Of a stretch of 60,736 bases of DNA, positions 45,401 to 52,980 are shown in pieces. The position numbers were made by a program, and so were the translations under genes. The stretch is taken from the NCBI GenBank assembly GCA_018883325.1, contig VEQH01000018.1, positions 1 through 60,736 of the forward strand, in the 5' to 3' direction. Under the pieces are notes generated by a model. That model had not been told where the DNA came from. It did not search any database and saw nothing but the letters and a program-made list of their open reading frames with translations. This DNA comes from Flavobacteriales bacterium. Lineage in GTDB: Bacteria > Bacteroidota > Bacteroidia > Flavobacteriales_D > Crocinitomicaceae. Every line of letters begins with the position of its first letter. The first letter of the stretch is position 1.

Positions 45401-46235
45401 TTTCAATTTTTCTTCCTGTTTCTCTCAATCGATATCCACCAGTTGTATAATTGTCAACTGTTATAGATTGACTGCCGCTATACATTGTTTGACCAGTTCC
45501 AGTAACGTCAGCATGTGCAATTAAATTGATCTTGTTTAAAACACTTCCATTTATTGCATCAATATAAACATAGCACAAAGTAAAAGGATTGTATGAGTCG
45601 ATTCTTACTTTTTGAGAAAGTTTTGTAATTGTTCCGTTTTCACTTGGTATTCTTGTTATTACTGTTTCGACAGGATAATTGTTTATTAGTTCGGTTACTT
45701 TCAAATAATCTTTTGCTGTTGAAAATGCTTGTTCATTATTTACAGTTTGAACAGTTTCGACATTTTCAAATACTGCTATTTGACCATTTATAGAAGTTAA
45801 TTTACCATTTTTTGAATGAAGCATTACTAAATTTCCTTCCACTAAAAAACCTTTGAAGTACTGTTGATAGTTGGAATGTGTAATTCCTAACTCGTCAGTT
45901 CTTTCAAAAGATTGCTGAAATGTGTGATTTTGTGACAAACCAAACCAATTTGGCATTTGAGTAACTACATTTTCTTTTGTTAATTTATGTTTTTCAAGAT
46001 TCACTGAAAATGAACCATTTACTATTTCAATTTTTGGTTTAGACTGTTGAAAACCTATTGTAGCGTTATTGTGCGTTGGAGTAATCAGATTGCCTTTTAC
46101 ATTTGAGGTTTTACTTTGAAATGGATTCACAAAGTTTGGAATAGGTTGTTGTTTCTTTTGTCCAAATGAAAGAGAAGCAATAAACAATGCTCCAATTATT
46201 CCGATTTTTTTTAGGTAACTATTTCCCATTTTCAT
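42492..46235 (-). CDS. Secreted M4 (thermolysin-like) metalloprotease with four CUB domains and T9SS tail
   Basis: 1247 aa. Signal peptide (to FGQ, about 26) and an FTP-type propeptide (about 60-240). The peptidase has GHEFTHMVI (zinc-binding HExxH near 505) and ESGALNESFADIFG, with the third zinc ligand Glu about 25 residues later. NNGGVHINSGVQNFWFYLL is also typical of M4. Four CUB-like repeats of about 115 residues follow (about 700-1165). Each starts CSGTTNL/CDGGT-like, then G(S/T)..DGSGS.NY.NN..C.W.I.P, and contains (T/S)AFxxExxYDxVxVY(D/N)G. A T9SS type A CTD ends the protein (KLYPNPTTGIFTINSG...). It is exported to the surface and probably degrades protein. It starts 1 bp after a small lipoprotein gene. 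Confidence 0.92.
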   Translation of the reverse strand: MKMGNSYLKKIGIIGALFIASLSFGQKKQQPIPNFVNPFQSKTSNVKGNLITPTHNNATIGFQQSKPKIEIVNGSFSVNLEKHKLTKENVVTQMPNWFGLSQNHTFQQSFERTDELGITHSNYQQYFKGFLVEGNLVMLHSKNGKLTSINGQIAVFENVETVQTVNNEQAFSTAKDYLKVTELINNYPVETVITRIPSENGTITKLSQKVRIDSYNPFTLCYVYIDAINGSVLNKINLIAHADVTGTGQTMYSGSQSITVDNYTTGGYRLRETGRKIETYDATNATNLTTSGFTGSTDFTSNSSNFAGVPLLQSFTISNVSQSWWYSTFTDQSPELFIKVKNGSNQVVFTSSYIDNTNPPLNINNLNIYLNNPPYTVEVWDFDYDGDDFGGSYSINTTVGTQSWSGNGNNGNYVISNSGHPALDVHWGMEKTYDFYLNALSRNSYDGNGSIIKQYLNSPLTQPNQNGDPNNAFAMNAPYNIMVYGMGDGQLMNPVVGLDVEGHEFTHMVINNNGNGGLTYQGESGALNESFADIFGTCVEFYSNVNPDWNIGEDVTVSAPNLRSMSNPNNPSGLTQQPDTYNGQYWANPNNLQVDNGGVHINSGVQNFWFYLLCQGGSGTNDLNNSYLVTGIGITQARLIAYRNLTNYLTPNATFLDAYHGSLLAAQDLYGNPSTQYTAVRQAWYAVGIGNDPNNFCSGTTNLTDPSGTISDGSGSANYNNNANCKWVIAPAGATQIQLTFTAFDIEVDYDTVFVYDGPDETYPVLATWWGNTLPPVINTTSGVGAICVRFTSDVSQTEGGWSANYQAYGNTPSCDGGTILSTPTGSFNDGSGSTNYSNNQECYWFIAPPCASSVTLSFSAFNTESNYDGVIVYNGWDENATQIAVYSGTSVPGSITSNTGKMLVVFVSDFSTSLQGFSANYTSTGSAFCSGTTNLNTSDYATFTDGSGANNYCNNQDCKWLIQPPQATSVTLNFTAFDLEAASSDGTIYDAVEVYDGTTTSSTLIGRFTGNNLPPAITSSGGSMLVRFISDLEENNQGFSAYYTSTQNQYCSGTTTTLTAQNGTFNDGSASNNYANNTSCSWLIQPTNATAVTLSFSAFNTELNYDGVIVYNGANNSAPILGQFSGTTIPNPVTSTGGSMYVEFLSDPEVRRQGWTANYTSESIGIDEVTENMIKLYPNPTTGIFTINSGFENITTLEIVDILGKQVFKTFQINKGLNKIDVSSISKGVYLVKIKNSYYSEKLVVN

Positions 46236-46236
46236 T

Positions 46237-46626
46237 CTATTTTGTAGTTTGTGTTAGATTCTTATGAAGTTCTATAACTTTTTTGTCAACGTTTGATGAT
46301 CCAAGTGACCAAACAATTTTATTAGTGTTATCTTTAGTTATAATTTCAATGAAAGAATACATATTTCCAGGTTCATTAAAATTTAGGTTTTTTATTTTAT
46401 CTGCCTGATTAAAAAGTGTCAGCGTTTTTTTTAATTTTATTTTTTTTAGTTCAGATTCTTTGTTATAAATCTTACCGTTAGCGGTCAGTTTATAAGAATT
46501 TATTTCACCCGTGAAACCGCCACCACTTCCAAATACAATTTCTATTATTTCGGTTTTAACAATGTCTTTACTAGTAGTACATGAATATAGAGTTACGATT
46601 AGCAACAAAATATATGATTTTTTCAT
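46237..46626 (-). CDS. Small lipoprotein of unknown function
   Basis: A 129-aa protein with signal MKKSYILLLIVTLYSC; the lipobox Cys is at residue 16. The mature part is short and beta-rich: EIIEIVFGSGGGFTGEINSYKLTANGKIYN. I recognise no family. Its stop and the M4 protease start are separated by one base, so they are cotranscribed; it might serve the protease, for example as an inhibitor or chaperone, but nothing in the sequence shows this. A near-consensus TAACTTTA element lies about 35 nt upstream. Confidence 0.75.
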   Translation of the reverse strand: MKKSYILLLIVTLYSCTTSKDIVKTEIIEIVFGSGGGFTGEINSYKLTANGKIYNKESELKKIKLKKTLTLFNQADKIKNLNFNEPGNMYSFIEIITKDNTNKIVWSLGSSNVDKKVIELHKNLTQTTK

Positions 46627-46859
46627 TTATTGAACAGAAAAATTGTGTTTCTAAAGTTAAGTAATATAATTCAATTACTTAAACAATTAAATTCCATATC
46701 GAATCAACCTTCTTTCCCTTCACATAAAACGTTTTTTGGTCATAATTCACCTGTTAAAAGGAGTTTTTTGTTATTGAACCGTAGTCTATTATATTCAGAA
46801 TTAGGCAAATCCCTTTTTTCCAATAAGAAAACAAAAGTCTTGCTCAAAACACGTAATTC

Positions 46860-47570
46860 TTACTTAGGAATTTCCTTCAATTGCTCAACAATATCCTTCA
46901 TCATATCAATTTGCACTTTTTGAATTTCCAATAATTCGCGCTGTTGGTGCATGATTAAATGGTCTATTTTTTCGTGTAAAGTTCTGATTTCCAGTTCAGA
47001 TTTTAAGTTAATCATGTAATCTTTCTTCGAACGTTCCCGATCTTTCTCCTCTTGACGATTTTGACTCATCATAATGATAGGCGCTTGAATGGCAGCGATA
47101 CACGATAAAATCAAATTCAACAAGATGAATGGATAAGGATCAAAACCTTTGTTGCTCAATAAAATTACGTTCGACGAAATCCAAATACAAATAAAGAAAG
47201 CAAACGAAATTATAAATGCCCAACTTCCGCCAAATGAAGCAACTTTATCAGCCATTCTTTGACCTAAAGTTGAAACTTCAGCTGCTTTTGCATCTTCAAT
47301 TTTATCAACCAAAGAATCTTTTTCCTTCATCGAAGAAATTACTGTTTTCTCTAGTTGAGATAATTCCTCAACATCATGAATCAAGAATTCTGAAAGGTAT
47401 TTTTCTCGGTAGAAATTTAATTCACTCAGTGCCAGAAATTGCTTTTCATTGAAAGTAGGATTTTCTGCAACAATCAATCTAAAAATTGAAGGACGAATAC
47501 TTAATCCCGCAACTCTTTCGCTTATATGAAATTCTTTTCCAGATAAATCACTCGTAAAATAATTTTCCAT
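46860..47570 (-). CDS. DUF1003 membrane protein
   Basis: 236 aa from the ATG at 47570, which overlaps the previous stop as TGATG. A soluble N-terminal half contains FHISERVAGLSIRPSIFRLI and is followed by two helices, FGGSWAFIISFAFFICIWIS and PYPFILLNLILSCIAAIQAPIIM. The hallmark IMMSQNRQEEKDRERSKKDYMINLKSELEIRTLHEKIDHLI is a cytosolic coiled coil. DUF1003 is of unknown function. It is the last gene of the dpm1-pyrC operon. Confidence 0.88.
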   Translation of the reverse strand: MENYFTSDLSGKEFHISERVAGLSIRPSIFRLIVAENPTFNEKQFLALSELNFYREKYLSEFLIHDVEELSQLEKTVISSMKEKDSLVDKIEDAKAAEVSTLGQRMADKVASFGGSWAFIISFAFFICIWISSNVILLSNKGFDPYPFILLNLILSCIAAIQAPIIMMSQNRQEEKDRERSKKDYMINLKSELEIRTLHEKIDHLIMHQQRELLEIQKVQIDMMKDIVEQLKEIPK

Positions 47571-47890
47571 CACAGATGTTTTGAATTCAATTTCTCAATG
47601 ATATTCGATTGAATGCGTTTTATTAATTCAGGATTTTGAGCATAGAAATCAAAACTTTTAGAAAACTGAAGTTTATTCGTTTGGTGTTTCTTAAAAACAA
47701 CTTCCACCGATGAATCTAAAGCTGCTTTGTAAACGCTTGGACTTCCATATTTTGATTGGTAATAATTTTCAAGCAGCATCACTTCTTGCAACACTTCTGT
47801 CATTTTTTCTTCATCAAGAATTCCTTTTGGACTATTTGAAGAACACGAAAAAAGACCCAAAGTCAATAAAAGCGCGACTAATACTTTCAT
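47570..47890 (-). CDS. DUF4296 lipoprotein
   Basis: About 106 aa starting at MKVLVALLLTLGLFSC (ATG 47890, 8 bp after the pyrC stop); the in-frame TTG at 47902 is less likely. Lipobox Cys is at 16. DUF4296 features: LDEEKMTEVLQEVMLLENYYQSKYG and SSVEVVFKKHQTNKLQFSKSFDFYAQNPELIKRI. It is a Bacteroidota-specific family, commonly next to dihydroorotase and polyprenol mannosyltransferase; its role is unknown. Confidence 0.87.
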   Translation of the reverse strand: MKVLVALLLTLGLFSCSSNSPKGILDEEKMTEVLQEVMLLENYYQSKYGSPSVYKAALDSSVEVVFKKHQTNKLQFSKSFDFYAQNPELIKRIQSNIIEKLNSKHL

Positions 47891-47898
47891 GGCGGGAA

Positions 47899-49233
47899 TC
47901 AAACCTTAAATAGCAATCTTTCCCCAATTCCTGCTTCTTGTATTTTCCCGTTTGCCCACACTAAATTTCCGTTAACAAATGTTGAATCGATACTGTGTGA
48001 AAAAACTTCTCCTTCGAATGGCGACCAGCCACATTTATACAAGCATTGTTCTTTGGTTACAACAGTTGGTTTCGTTGGGTCAACAATCACTATATCCGCT
48101 TTATAGCCTTCGCGAATAAAACCTCTGTCTTCAATTCTAAACAAAATTGCAGGATTGTGTGCTGTTTTTTGCACCAATTGCTCCAAACTAATTATGCCTT
48201 GCTTCGATTTTTCCAATAAAGCAATTAGCGCATGCTGAACCAAAGGTCCACCTGATGGCGCTTTTGTGTAAACTTGTGCTTTCTCTTCTAAAGTGTGAGG
48301 CGCGTGATCGGTTGCAATCACGTCAATTCTGTCATCTAATAAAGCGTCCCAAATAGCAGCTCTATCCGATGCACTTTTCACCGCAGGATTCCATTTGATA
48401 AAATTTCCTTTGGTAGCATAATCTTCATCTGAAAACCATAAATGGTGCACACAAACCTCAGCTGTAATTCGTTTTTGTGCTAAAGGAACATCGTTTGTAA
48501 AAAGATCTAACTCTTTAGCCGTTGAAATGTGAAAAACATGTAAGCGTGCGTTTGTTCGCTTTGCAAGGTCAATTACTTTAACCGTAGATTTATAACACGC
48601 TTCAACGCTTCTAATTTCAGGGTGAAAACGAACAGGAATATCATCGCCGTATTCAGCTTTAAATCGCTCTAAATTGGCTTTTACAGTTGTTTCGTCTTCG
48701 CTGTGAACTGCGATTAATAGATTTGTGTTCGAAAAAATCTTTTCTAAAGAAGCTGAACTGTCCACAAGCATATCGCCAGTTGACGAACCTAAAAACAACT
48801 TTAATCCGGCTACATTTCTTAGATTAGTTTTAAGAATTTCTTCTAAATTATCATTTGTGCCACCTAACATAAATGAATAGTTGGCAATTGAAGTTTTAGA
48901 AGCAATCTCGTATTTATCTTCTAGAAAAGTTTGCGTTACTGCATTTGGAACCGTATTGGGTTGTTCAATAAAAGAAGTAATCCCACCCGCAACAGCAGCG
49001 CGAGACTCCGTTGCAATTGTTGCTTTATGTGTTAATCCAGGTTCACGAAAATGCACTTGATCGTCAATAAAACCAGGCAAAATGTATTTTCCTTCTGCGT
49101 TTATTTCTGTATAATTTTCTTCAATTGAAAGCGATGCACCTATCTTTTCAATTTTACCATTTTTCAAAAAAACATCGCCTTGAAATCGCTTACCTTCATT
49201 GATGATTAGGCCATTACGCAATAAGTAATTCAT
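47899..49233 (-). CDS. pyrC: Dihydroorotase (class I-like)
   Basis: The start at ATG 49233 (MNYLLRNGLIINEG) gives about 444 aa and overlaps the upstream gene as ATGA. Metal and substrate motifs: LPGFIDDQVHFREPGLTHKATI, FIEQPNT, VAGLKLFLGSSTGD (candidate carboxylated Lys), AVHSED, HVFHISTAKEL and VIATDHAPHT. It closes carbamoyl-aspartate to dihydroorotate in pyrimidine synthesis. The first metal motif reads DQVH where the superfamily usually has HxH; I recall the same in other flavobacterial dihydroorotases, so it may be lineage-typical. It is embedded between dpm1 and DUF4296. Confidence 0.9.
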   Translation of the reverse strand: MNYLLRNGLIINEGKRFQGDVFLKNGKIEKIGASLSIEENYTEINAEGKYILPGFIDDQVHFREPGLTHKATIATESRAAVAGGITSFIEQPNTVPNAVTQTFLEDKYEIASKTSIANYSFMLGGTNDNLEEILKTNLRNVAGLKLFLGSSTGDMLVDSSASLEKIFSNTNLLIAVHSEDETTVKANLERFKAEYGDDIPVRFHPEIRSVEACYKSTVKVIDLAKRTNARLHVFHISTAKELDLFTNDVPLAQKRITAEVCVHHLWFSDEDYATKGNFIKWNPAVKSASDRAAIWDALLDDRIDVIATDHAPHTLEEKAQVYTKAPSGGPLVQHALIALLEKSKQGIISLEQLVQKTAHNPAILFRIEDRGFIREGYKADIVIVDPTKPTVVTKEQCLYKCGWSPFEGEVFSHSIDSTFVNGNLVWANGKIQEAGIGERLLFKV

Positions 49234-49943
49234 AATTTCATTTTTTTCATTTTCCAAACTCCCCAAAAGGCTTCTTTAAAAATCCCAGAGCTCATTTTGG
49301 ATTCTCCATATAATCGATCTATAAACGTAATCGGAATTTCTTTGACTTTAAATCCGTGCTTCAAAGCGGCGTATTTCATACAAATTTGGAAAGCATAACC
49401 TTTAAAAGTGACATTTTCTAAATGAATTGTTTCCAATACATTCTTTTTATAACATTTGAAACCAGCTGTTGTATCTTTTATTGAAATCCACAGAATCAAA
49501 CGCACGTAAACACTTGCAAAATAAGACATTAAAATACGTTTCATAGGCCAATTTTTGACCTTTCCACCTGTAACATAACGTGAACCAATCACTAAATCAG
49601 CTCCTTTTAATGCCGCTTCTCTCAAACGTATTAAATCTTTAGGGTCGTGTGAGAAATCACAATCCATTTCCACAATCAAAGGATAATTTTTAGCGATTGC
49701 CCATTTGAATCCGTGAATGTAAGCTGTACCCAGTCCTAATTTCCCAGGACGTTCTTCTAGATAAATTCGATTTGGATAAAGCGCTTGAAGTTTTTTGATT
49801 TTTTTTGCTGTACCATCAGGCGAATTGTCATCGATAAAAAGGATGTCGAAAGTTTGAGGCAAAGCAAAAATTGCGTCCACCATTTTATCAACGCTTTCAA
49901 TCTCGTTGTAGGTTGGAATAATAACAATTGTATCTGAGGTCAT
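49230..49943 (-). CDS. Polyprenol monophosphomannose synthase (GT2)
   Basis: A 237-aa family 2 glycosyltransferase: VIIPTYNEIESVDKMVDAIF, LFIDDNSPDGTAKKIKKLQ, VEMDCDFSHDPKDLIRL with the DxD-like metal site, and VIGSRYVTGGKVKNWPM. It transfers mannose (or a related sugar) from GDP-sugar to polyprenol phosphate at the cytoplasmic face. First gene of the operon with pyrC, DUF4296 and DUF1003. A degenerate TCGTTTTG box lies 5 nt before the ATG. Confidence 0.92.
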   Translation of the reverse strand: MTSDTIVIIPTYNEIESVDKMVDAIFALPQTFDILFIDDNSPDGTAKKIKKLQALYPNRIYLEERPGKLGLGTAYIHGFKWAIAKNYPLIVEMDCDFSHDPKDLIRLREAALKGADLVIGSRYVTGGKVKNWPMKRILMSYFASVYVRLILWISIKDTTAGFKCYKKNVLETIHLENVTFKGYAFQICMKYAALKHGFKVKEIPITFIDRLYGESKMSSGIFKEAFWGVWKMKKMKL

Positions 49944-50221
49944 AGATGCAAAACGAAATTAAGGAAATAACTCCATTTTAACAGATAAAATTGTGTTTTT
50001 TAAGAAAATTATGAAATTGAGTTTTTGAAATAAATCAGTATCGGTACAATTATGAAGCGATAAAGTGTTTTGTTTTCAAATGAATACTGTAATTAATTTT
50101 CAATAATTGAACCTCTTTCTGTAATTATGCAAAAATGAATAAATGGTCGAAACCATTTTAAATTCCAAAATACATATTCTTCAACTATTTCAATGACTTA
50201 AATGAATCTTAACGTAATTCT

Positions 50222-51163
50222 CTAAACGACAAAAATTTGAAAACGATCCTCAAGGAGTTCCAAATAAGCTTGTTTCATTGATTCTGATAAGAAAGATTGA
50301 TGAATTAATTCAATTGCATTTATTTTATTTTTGGAAAAACGCTTAAAAGTTCCCAGAATCTGTTTGTCGGACAGACCTAATTCGTTACCGAACTGCTCAA
50401 AGTGATGAAAATTAAATTTTTTCTTTTTCCCTCCTAGTGTAAGAGCAAGTTCCTCTTTGTCTTCGGGGTTGGCAATGGCAACATTCAACAAATCGTAGGC
50501 GGGTGCCAATATCCAACCGCTTTGAGATTTTATCATGGAAAAGTTCTTCAGGTGCATGTCATTATTTCCTGTCAAATAACAAAAAAAAGTTAGTTCAAAT
50601 AATGATAGAACGTCAAGCATGGTTCTGTCAGAATATTCCTTAAGTGCTTTACCTACCTTTTCCATAGAACTTTTATACTTGTCGAAAGCTTCTGTAATTT
50701 GAAACATGTCAAGCATGTGAATTTTCTCACCTTTTACCGTACGATCAATTCGCTTAGTAATGTAAGCCAATTCATCCGATTTTAATCGAATCAAACTAGA
50801 GGGAACCACCTTTATCCCAAATGATGCTGCTATTCGCATGGTCAAATGTTCATTGGCAGGCATTTCGGGATTATGCAGAGACGGTGGTTTTAAAATGTAA
50901 TTCCCTCCCAAAGCCCCAACAACAGTAAGTCGCTGCTCTGATTTTTTCGTGATCTCTTTTACAACGGAAAGGGATAATTTCGGTTGAACACCTGGAACTG
51001 TCACACTTCTATTCACAACATGTTTTGCCAATTCTGACATCTCATCTAACGTATGCACTAAAATTGGCGGTTGTGGATTCCCAAAAAATTGTTTACTACA
51101 TTTTTCATGAAAATCATTCTGCCCGTCCAAAAATTGATAACAGTATAAACATTTATTGTGCAT
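50222..51163 (-). CDS. hipT: HipT-like serine/threonine kinase toxin (HipA C-terminal part)
   Basis: The start at ATG 51163 (MHNKCLYCYQFL) gives about 313 aa. The N-terminus has a Cys/His set CLYC...DFHEKCS typical of this branch. Kinase landmarks: VPGVQPKLSLSV (Gly-rich loop), GNYILKPP (ATP Lys), catalytic TGNNDMHLKNFSM (Asp near 205) and APAYDLLNV (metal-binding Asp). It lacks the roughly 100-residue N-terminal subdomain of full-length HipA, which is encoded by the separate upstream gene. This is the arrangement of HipBST systems, where HipT phosphorylates tryptophanyl-tRNA synthetase; the target here is not shown. It overlaps hipS by 11 nt. Confidence 0.88.
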   Translation of the reverse strand: MHNKCLYCYQFLDGQNDFHEKCSKQFFGNPQPPILVHTLDEMSELAKHVVNRSVTVPGVQPKLSLSVVKEITKKSEQRLTVVGALGGNYILKPPSLHNPEMPANEHLTMRIAASFGIKVVPSSLIRLKSDELAYITKRIDRTVKGEKIHMLDMFQITEAFDKYKSSMEKVGKALKEYSDRTMLDVLSLFELTFFCYLTGNNDMHLKNFSMIKSQSGWILAPAYDLLNVAIANPEDKEELALTLGGKKKKFNFHHFEQFGNELGLSDKQILGTFKRFSKNKINAIELIHQSFLSESMKQAYLELLEDRFQIFVV

Positions 51164-51488
51164 GGCTTTCGGGGATTGGTTCAACACTTACGGCACCAAT
51201 ACAGTTTTTGCAACATGCCATTAACAAACCCATTCTGTCATTGGGGTTCAATTTCCAATTTTTAGAGGCAATGTCGAGTAGCCAACCTTCCGGAATTAAC
51301 CCTTCAAAAAATGGAAATAAGCGATTATCCTTATAGGGAGCAGTTCGAACGGGCATTGAAAATGTTAGAAAATCCATTGGATGCTCTCTGACATATTTTT
51401 CATCGTATTGAAAAACATATTCCCCTTCATTGGTCTCTTTCAATGTTCCGGCCAGGACATTTTGATAAAATATTTTTGCCTGCCTCAT
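51153..51488 (-). CDS. hipS: HipS-like protein (HipA N-terminal subdomain)
   Basis: A 111-aa HipA_N / couple_hipA domain: AKIFYQNVLAGTLKETNEGEYVFQYDEKYV, PMDFLTFSMPVRTAPY, LFPFFEGLIPEGWLLDIASKNWKL and DRMGLLMACCKNCIGAVSVEP. In characterised HipBST systems this separate subdomain is the antitoxin that neutralises the kinase. It starts at ATG overlapping the hipB stop by 4 nt (ATGA). Confidence 0.88.
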   Translation of the reverse strand: MRQAKIFYQNVLAGTLKETNEGEYVFQYDEKYVREHPMDFLTFSMPVRTAPYKDNRLFPFFEGLIPEGWLLDIASKNWKLNPNDRMGLLMACCKNCIGAVSVEPIPESHAQ

Positions 51489-51703
51489 GATTCAGAAGCA
51501 TTTAGTTCTTTCGTGCTCACAGCAACCAATTCATGGCCAAACATGCTCAGCACAAGATTCACTTTGTCCATGTTCAGATTGGTTTTCCCCTGTTCTATTT
51601 TTCGAACAACTGTAAGTGCAACACCAACACGTTCAGCAAACGCTTCTTGTGTTAATCCTGCTTCCTTTCTTTGTTTTTTAACTAATTCTGAAATTCTTTT
51701 CAT
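51485..51703 (-). CDS. hipB: HipB-like XRE-family repressor
   Basis: 72 aa: ISELVKKQRKEAGLTQEAFAERVGVALTVVRKIEQGKTNLNMDKVNLVLSMFG is a classic helix-turn-helix. First gene of the three-gene operon. It presumably autoregulates by binding the palindromes at 51706-51801, the innermost of which begins 3 nt before its start codon. Confidence 0.92.
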   Translation of the reverse strand: MKRISELVKKQRKEAGLTQEAFAERVGVALTVVRKIEQGKTNLNMDKVNLVLSMFGHELVAVSTKELNASES

Positions 51704-51705
51704 TG

Positions 51706-51719
51706 TATGTATTTACATA
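51706..51719. promoter_or_regulatory. hip operator O1
   Basis: TATGTATTTACATA is a palindrome apart from its central bases, located in the predicted leader next to the hipB start codon. Its centre is 51712.5, exactly 40 bp from O2. Confidence 0.75.
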
Positions 51720-51729
51720 TAAATCCTAA

Positions 51730-51737
51730 CAAATATA
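51730..51737 (-). promoter_or_regulatory. TAnnTTTG box of hipBST
   Basis: TATATTTG on the minus strand, between O1 and O2, 26 nt before the hipB ATG. The -33 region would fall within O2, so repressor at O1 or O2 should block polymerase. Confidence 0.7.
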
Positions 51738-51743
51738 GGAAAT

Positions 51744-51761
51744 TATATGTTATAACATATA
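51744..51761. promoter_or_regulatory. hip operator O2
   Basis: TATATGTTATAACATATA, a perfect 18-bp palindrome centred at 51752.5. Confidence 0.82.
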
Positions 51762-51783
51762 TTTATATTAAAGTAATAACTAT

Positions 51784-51801
51784 TATATGTACTTGCATAT
51801 A
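51784..51801. promoter_or_regulatory. hip operator O3
   Basis: TATATGTACTTGCATATA, with perfect six-base arms TATATG/CATATA, centred at 51792.5, again 40 bp from O2 and upstream of the promoter. Confidence 0.78.
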
Positions 51802-51903
51802 ATAATCGACTGTAATAAATCGAAAATGAATATGAAACAGTGTTTTTCATTGCCAAAATAGAACATGTGGCTTGGAGAACTTTCGTTTTATTCTAATTAA
51901 ATA

Positions 51904-52180
51904 GGGTCTACTGAAAAACACAAAACCTTTATTTTAACTTGTGTTTAGTGGATAAATATTCTTTAAGATGCAAGGTTTTTGAGTTGTTTTTAGAAATTTC
52001 CTTGCATAAAAGATGATATTATTTTGTTAGACAGACCACGAAGTAGCGCTGAAAGCAAATAAACCATCTTCTTCGTTGCAGTCAATTAGAAGTATTAATA
52101 TACATCTTCATTGACTGCGTCTAGAATCTGGCTCATTTGGCTTCGCATCTTCTTCGAGGTCTGACTTTTTCAGCAGACCC
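51904..52180. mobile_element. 277-bp MITE-like element, copy B (inverted)
   Basis: It begins GGGTCTACTGAAAAA and ends TTTTTCAGCAGACCC; one base of the left end differs from the copy A terminus. A perfect 6-bp duplication TAAATA flanks it. In reverse complement it aligns with 4290-4566 over nearly all its length, except a stretch of about 22 bp present only here (beginning CCTCGAAG) and about 25-29 bp present only in copy A. It lies about 100 bp upstream of the hip operators. Confidence 0.88.
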
Positions 52181-52510
52181 TAAATAAAGAAATGAACACA
52201 TTTCTCAAATTTATTTCTCGCCAAAACTTATAGAAACAAAAAAACCTTCGAAGAGGGTTAGAATGATTTGATTTTTTGTTTTAATAAGAAACTATTTATT
52301 TCAACAAATTTAAGACTTATTGAATTAACGATTAAATCTAATTGTAAAATCCCATCTGGGTCGGGAATAATTAGATTTTAACATCTAACTTATTTACAGA
52401 AAACTCAATGTATGAATTTAAATCATTTTTAAAATCTAAACTGCATTAGTTGCTATACATGTTTTAATGATGTTCAATTTCAAAAAGTCCCAATATAATT
52501 TTCATTAGCC
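52181..52510. other. 330-bp AT-rich gap with one hairpin
   Basis: No open frame worth calling. Apart from the inverted repeat at 52334-52378, nothing was recognised between the MITE and the DUF4442 gene. Confidence 0.5.
52334..52378. repeat. Isolated hairpin
   Basis: AAATCTAATT and AATTAGATTT are perfect 10-bp arms; inside them TCCC and GGGA can add pairs. No T run follows, so it is not an obvious intrinsic terminator, though it could mark the end of an eroded transcript. Confidence 0.6.
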
Positions 52511-52978
52511 TTACAGTACTTTCAAAGAAATAATCATTTCGAAAGTTGCAACGATTTCACCGGCGGTGTTGGTTGCTATAACATCAATTTTGTCGTTGAT
52601 GCGTTCGCCTGTTTCCATGCTTTTCTTTACGGCGGCGGCTACAACGTGTCCTTGATTGCTCTCGAAAAACGTGTCGCTTTCTGCTCTTTTTAAGAATTGT
52701 GCATTCATTCCTTTGAAGGCAAACGAAACTTTTTTACCGTGCTTTTCGGCGAAATAAAATACTTGAATTCCTCCTGCAACGTCAGCACCAACAGCCAAAG
52801 CAGCAAAATACATGGAGTTCAAATGGTTTTTCGTTCTTCTTCTTAACTTGATTTTCAAGCGCACTTTTTCCTCGTCGATTTCAAGCAAACGCGGTCGAAC
52901 AAAATGCATCATCGGAATTTTTACAAAACCCAATAGAAACATTTTCCATTGCATACTTTTTAGTGATACTTCCTTCAT
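52511..52978 (-). CDS. DUF4442 hotdog-fold thioesterase-like protein
   Basis: 155 aa. MKEVSLKSMQWKMFLLGFVKIPMMHFVRPRLLEIDEEKVRLKIKLRRRTKNHLNSMYFAALAVGADVAGG matches DUF4442/YiiD-C-like hotdog proteins (HLNSMYFAAL is the conserved helix entry). The family is presumed to act on acyl-CoA or acyl-ACP thioesters; no substrate is known. It lies 2 bp after the mutS stop, so it shares its transcript. Confidence 0.85.
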   Translation of the reverse strand: MKEVSLKSMQWKMFLLGFVKIPMMHFVRPRLLEIDEEKVRLKIKLRRRTKNHLNSMYFAALAVGADVAGGIQVFYFAEKHGKKVSFAFKGMNAQFLKRAESDTFFESNQGHVVAAAVKKSMETGERINDKIDVIATNTAGEIVATFEMIISLKVL

Positions 52979-52980
52979 TT

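Noticed and set aside
46630..46923. 97-codon plus-strand ORF
   Set aside because: It begins in intergenic sequence and runs antisense into the DUF1003 gene; its composition does not look coding.
50222..51488. hipA broken by a frameshift
   Set aside because: Both parts have their own ATG, overlap by only a few bases and match the known HipS and HipT proteins; the split is the normal form of this subtype.
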